Source of the DNA: Yponomeuta sedellus
Lineage: Eukaryota; Arthropoda; Insecta; Lepidoptera; Yponomeutidae
Length of the DNA stretch: 64,000 bases
NCBI GenBank assembly: GCA_934045075.1
Contig: OW203736.1
Span: forward strand, 18,426,805-18,490,804
Direction of reading: 5' to 3'
Both the position numbers and the translations under genes were made by a program. The notes beneath the pieces are model-generated. The model was not told where the DNA came from, ran no database searches, and was given only the letters and a program-made list of their open reading frames with translations. This document shows, piece by piece, positions 62,517 to 64,000 of the stretch (the first letter of the stretch is position 1; every line of letters starts with the position of its first letter).

Positions 62517-62655
62517 TAACTATTGTAGACTTTTAGTCCGGATTTACTTACGGGTGTAGTTATATCGGAAAAGTCCGACCAGGTTTCGCTCCGATTCGCA
62601 GAGCTTAATCATGGTGAGCAGAGACGGAGCTCGCGTCGTCGGTTGCTTGTCTCAC
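62517..62655 (-). repeat. Inverted ~135-bp repeat, right copy (partner at 48872-49009)
   Basis: The reverse complement runs GACAAGCAACCGACGACGCG to CGGACTAAAAGTCTACAATA and matches the left copy with about ten differences. Homology ends at the same inner base in both copies. Confidence 0.6.
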
Positions 62656-63277
62656 ACTACGGGCAAGCGCGCGGCGCGCCCGCGCCGAGATAGGTGGGGC
62701 GGGTGCCGACACTGGCTGCGGGGGATTCCCGCTGGCTTGCGCCGCAGCGCCTACTGCTTTCCCGTCGTCAATGCCACTAGGCATGATGGCAGAGACACAG
62801 CTCACGACATCTTCGTTCTTGCAGTGTCGATTTCGATATTCACTATCACTGCACTTTCGTAGAACCGGTTTCCAGGCCGGCGGAACTAATGTAATGAGAC
62901 TACGATTTACGCGGTGTTTTCGCTATACTGTACCATAGTGACTTATGCGGTGTTTTTCTTTATTATAGGTCATCACATCAATATGAATGATTCCAGTTCC
63001 GATGGTGAATTCATCGAGAGATTGGGAATACCGCTGAAACACAACAAGGCCAAAAAAATTGAATTATTGCCATATGATTGCAAAGGTAATCTTTTCTCTA
63101 AAAATAGGTACTTATAGGTTTGTAAGATGGTATAAGTTTTACACAAATAAATGATTTACTTACTTTAAGCTACAAATTTTAGAGGTCTGACCATTTTTTT
63201 TATTTATATCTTAGTGTTTCTTGCGAATTTTACAAAAAATTAGAGGTTACTGACAGACACTGCTATTTCACGGGAAA
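62656..63277. other. GC-rich patch then AT-rich; no supported gene
   Basis: 62660-62790 is GC-rich with many small ORFs on both strands that look like shadows. A short stretch MNDSSSDGEFIERLGIPLKH follows a TATTATAG acceptor-like site (about 62983) and could be an accessory exon of Harbinger H7, but I do not recognise it. Confidence 0.35.
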
Positions 63278-63733
63278 TCAGCTGTTTGATGGTCTTTGTC
63301 TGCGTGGTCTCTGTCTCCTCCTCTGTGTTCCGTCATAATCAACAGCGTCATTTTGCCAAGGAACTACACCATTTGCGCTGCAGAAAAAATCTTTAAGATT
63401 GTCTCTAATTTGAAATCCGTCACTATTAGCAAACCCACTGGAACCTGCAATCTTTAACATATTTTCCTGGGGCCTATCAGTAGCATCATAAACATGAAAT
63501 GGCAAGTTATGTCGCTCAAGGTAACCATCTCGAAGAAGATTGTGCAAACAACAAGATGATAATATCAAATCTCTTTCTAAACGCGCTTGTCTCATACAAT
63601 ATGGTTTCATCATAAATTTACTTAAAGCAAAGGCTTCATCTTCAATCAGGAAATGAGGTGACATTACATTACTCCCTTGCAGAAGTTTCGATGGAGGGAT
63701 ATTAAAGTTGTTTTCTGCAATTTTTTTTCCCAT
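63278..63733 (-). pseudogene. Harbinger H7 transposase C-terminal fragment
   Basis: FNIPPSKLLQGSNVMSPHFL, IEDEAFALSKFMMKPYCMRQ, then directly DLILSSCCLHNLLRDGYLER (the Glu block between them appears deleted), IRDNLKDFFCSANGVVPWQN and a Gln/Arg-rich end. Typical PIF transposase order with an internal deletion of roughly 30-40 residues. The upstream exons would lie beyond 63733 but are not seen. Confidence 0.78.
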
Positions 63734-64000
63734 TATCGATTTGTTAAATATACCGTTGTCGGATTCTTTGCTTTCTGTCTCATAACATTAAGTACCCTTT
63801 TCACAATTCGGGATATGTAGGACACTGATATACGGAATGAAGTAGATAAGGATTCATATGAAAGAAAGAAGAAAGAAAGAGAAACATTTATTGCATCAAC
63901 AGTCACACACACAAAACATCTGACAAATACGAAACAGACTTATCGGAGAACAATCAAAGGGTAAGGTAGTAAAGACAATTTAAACAGTTTTGTCGCGGTG
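63734..64000. other. Right edge: LINE-tail-like sequence
   Basis: A (GAAA)n run at 63860-63885 followed by CATTTATTGCATCAACAGTC resembles the reverse complement of a LINE 3' end, as at 8716. No gene. Confidence 0.4.

Noticed and set aside
62605..62862. Overlapping ORFs on both strands in the GC-rich patch
   Set aside because: No motif, and part of the region is the inverted repeat; likely GC-driven open frames.

Overview
The window looks like intergenic or heterochromatic DNA of an insect, most likely a moth or butterfly (Lepidoptera). The evidence is AT-rich sequence with microsatellites, spliced Harbinger transposons, errantivirus-type env, PHD-finger LINEs, and SINE/LINE tails of the lepidopteran type (CCAGCAGTGGAC followed by GAA or GAT triplets). 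I find no host gene I would defend. Nearly every recognisable reading frame belongs to a transposable element (TE) or an old virus-like insertion, and most are broken.

Layout. 0-2 kb: a GC-rich unidentified reading frame running off the left edge, then an Env-like membrane tail. 2.3-4.2 kb: a DDE_Tnp_4 transposase split by a SINE. 4.6-5.2 kb: a MULE fragment. 5.2-9.8 kb: Maverick/Polinton-like remnants interrupted by Harbinger H1 (5.38-8.38 kb). 10.4-10.7 kb: Harbinger H2 exon. 11.4-13.8 kb: a Sola-like fragment running into a piggyBac pseudogene. 14.2-18.5 kb: a larger Sola-like element. 18.65-23.94 kb: errantivirus env cut by a non-autonomous hAT-like element (8-bp target-site duplication, TSD), which itself holds a LINE 3' end (14-bp TSD) and a tRNA-like repeat.

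24.06-39.87 kb is one large Harbinger (H3) swollen by nested insertions: a CR1/Jockey-like LINE, a Tigger/pogo relic, a second LINE of that type split by an almost intact PHD-ORF1 LINE, and an ISL2EU-type element (35.999-39.694 kb) carrying a SAP-SWIM-YqaJ nuclease gene opposite a THAP-DDE transposase gene. 40.4-46 kb is a hAT transposase split by an RTE-like LINE, which is split by Harbinger H4 (41.201-43.747 kb, TAA duplication, intact transposase frames). 46-48.3 kb: Harbinger H5 with a 309-bp-period tRNA-like dimer inserted. 48.9-62.65 kb: Harbinger H6, possibly bounded by inverted ~135-bp repeats, holding a long RNase H-bearing LINE (51.1-60.3 kb) that has taken at least five further insertions. 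60.3-61.2 kb: a hAT C-terminus. 63.3-63.7 kb: Harbinger H7.

The genes work together only as transposon modules. Each Harbinger pairs a spliced DDE transposase on one strand with a MADF/BESS DNA-binding partner on the other. The ISL2EU element pairs a transposase with a lambda-exonuclease-like YqaJ protein. LINE-B pairs a PHD ORF1 with an EN/RT ORF2 through an 8-nt overlap. The nesting order gives a relative insertion history. The signals least explained by known element types are the tRNA-like repeat family with short terminal direct repeats, four perfect fold-back palindromes at 12.6-18.6 kb, the inverted ~135-bp pair at 48.9 and 62.5 kb, and the GC-rich frame at the left edge.
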